This document shows, one piece after another, positions 63,718 to 64,000 of a stretch of DNA of 64,000 nt. Origin of the DNA: Prostheceraeus crozeri (taxonomy: Eukaryota > Platyhelminthes > Polycladida > Euryleptidae); assembly GCA_907163375.1 (NCBI GenBank), contig CAJQUW010008653.1, forward strand, positions 310,001 to 374,000. Direction: 5' to 3'. Within the stretch, counting starts at the first letter, position 1. Each line of letters opens with the position of its first letter. The translations under genes and the position numbers were made by a program. The notes beneath the pieces are model-generated. The model did no database searches. It saw only the letters and a list, made by a program, of their open reading frames with translations, and was not told the DNA's origin.

Positions 63718-64000
63718 TTTTATAAAAAATAATATGACTTTTTGTTTTTCTCACACACAGAAAAAATTCTGCTAAAGCAATTTTACTAAAATAATTTTAC
63801 TAAAAAAATTTTGCTAAGAAAATTTTGCTAAAAAAAATTTTACTAAAAACATAATTTTAGAATTTTGCTAGACCAGCTCCGCTACAGCTTTGCTGGTTAA
63901 ACCGAAGGTTGCTGCTCACGCCATTGCCTCTTATTTCCTCAATTGAACGAACCGTAGGTTCAATTGAACGTTGCATGGCTACGCCAGATTTCTTCTTATG
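63718..64000. repeat. Element 2 upstream region with short A+T tandem repeats
   Basis: 63,765-63,865 contains about six copies of a 15-18-base unit (TTTTACTAAAAA / TTTTGCTAAGAAAA). After that come the palindromic words AACCGAAGGTT and GTTCAATTGAAC. The rest of element 2, presumably including a polymerase, would lie beyond the window end. Confidence 0.65.

Noticed and set aside
1-64000. CRISPR arrays, bacterial operons or plasmid features
   Set aside because: No regularly spaced direct repeats with unique spacers, and the gene and intron structure is eukaryotic.

Overview
This is a repeat-dominated stretch of an animal (metazoan) nuclear genome, most likely a marine invertebrate. The reasons are spliced genes with GT-AG introns, no bacterial operon structure, low GC, abundant AT microsatellites, and a mobile-element set typical of invertebrates: Penelope-like elements with GIY-YIG domains, CR1-type LINEs, piggyBac, Tc1, pogo and hAT relics. 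The species cannot be named from the sequence alone. Only one confident host-type spliced gene is visible, a small single-pass membrane protein on the minus strand with exons at 25,892-25,753 and 22,780-22,402. A second, weaker spliced candidate lies at 2.1-2.7 kb, and a Myb/SANT-like protein at 313-945 is either host or transposon-derived.

Layout. 0-10 kb: SANT-like gene, a TTAA-flanked piggyBac relic (5,793-7,901) carrying a tRNA-like insert, and a Tc1/IS630-type transposase pseudogene. 10-16.3 kb: Penelope-like elements, including a head-to-head inverted pair split by a CR1-type LINE. 16.3-31 kb: mostly unrecognised DNA with inverted repeats, a pogo-like relic, the host gene and two Tc1-type elements. 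32-37.2 kb: a nested set of insertions, in which a Penelope-like element contains a LINE and the LINE contains a hAT-type miniature element with an 8-bp target duplication. 37.5-39.5 kb: a long-armed foldback element with TTAA duplications.

39.5-54.1 kb (element 1): a Maverick/Polinton-type virus-like element. It carries a protein-primed-type DNA polymerase B (with two frameshifts), a retroviral-type integrase with a C-terminal chromodomain, an adenain-like cysteine protease, an F54H12.2-family protein as major-capsid candidate, and two small basic or hydrophobic pX/pVI-like virion-protein candidates. It also has a membrane-anchored RING-type protein, a two-repeat TATA-binding-protein-like protein, a Cys-rich small ORF, a coiled-coil protein and several unknown genes. 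Genes are compact, divide into divergent blocks, and several polyadenylation signals overlap stop codons. No packaging ATPase and no terminal repeats were found.

58.4-64 kb (element 2, cut by the window end): a second, unrelated double-jelly-roll-type element. It has a parvovirus-type phospholipase A2 domain fused to an integrase in one open frame, a pVI-like hydrophobic protein, a capsid gene carrying two in-frame stops, and a broken adenain-like protease with a partial duplication of its N-terminus. Two plus-strand unknown genes precede them.

Both virus-like elements look like fairly recent fossils: most frames are intact, each element has a handful of isolated stops or frameshifts, and the rest is readable. 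The most unusual points are the TBP-fold protein in element 1 and the PLA2-integrase fusion in element 2.
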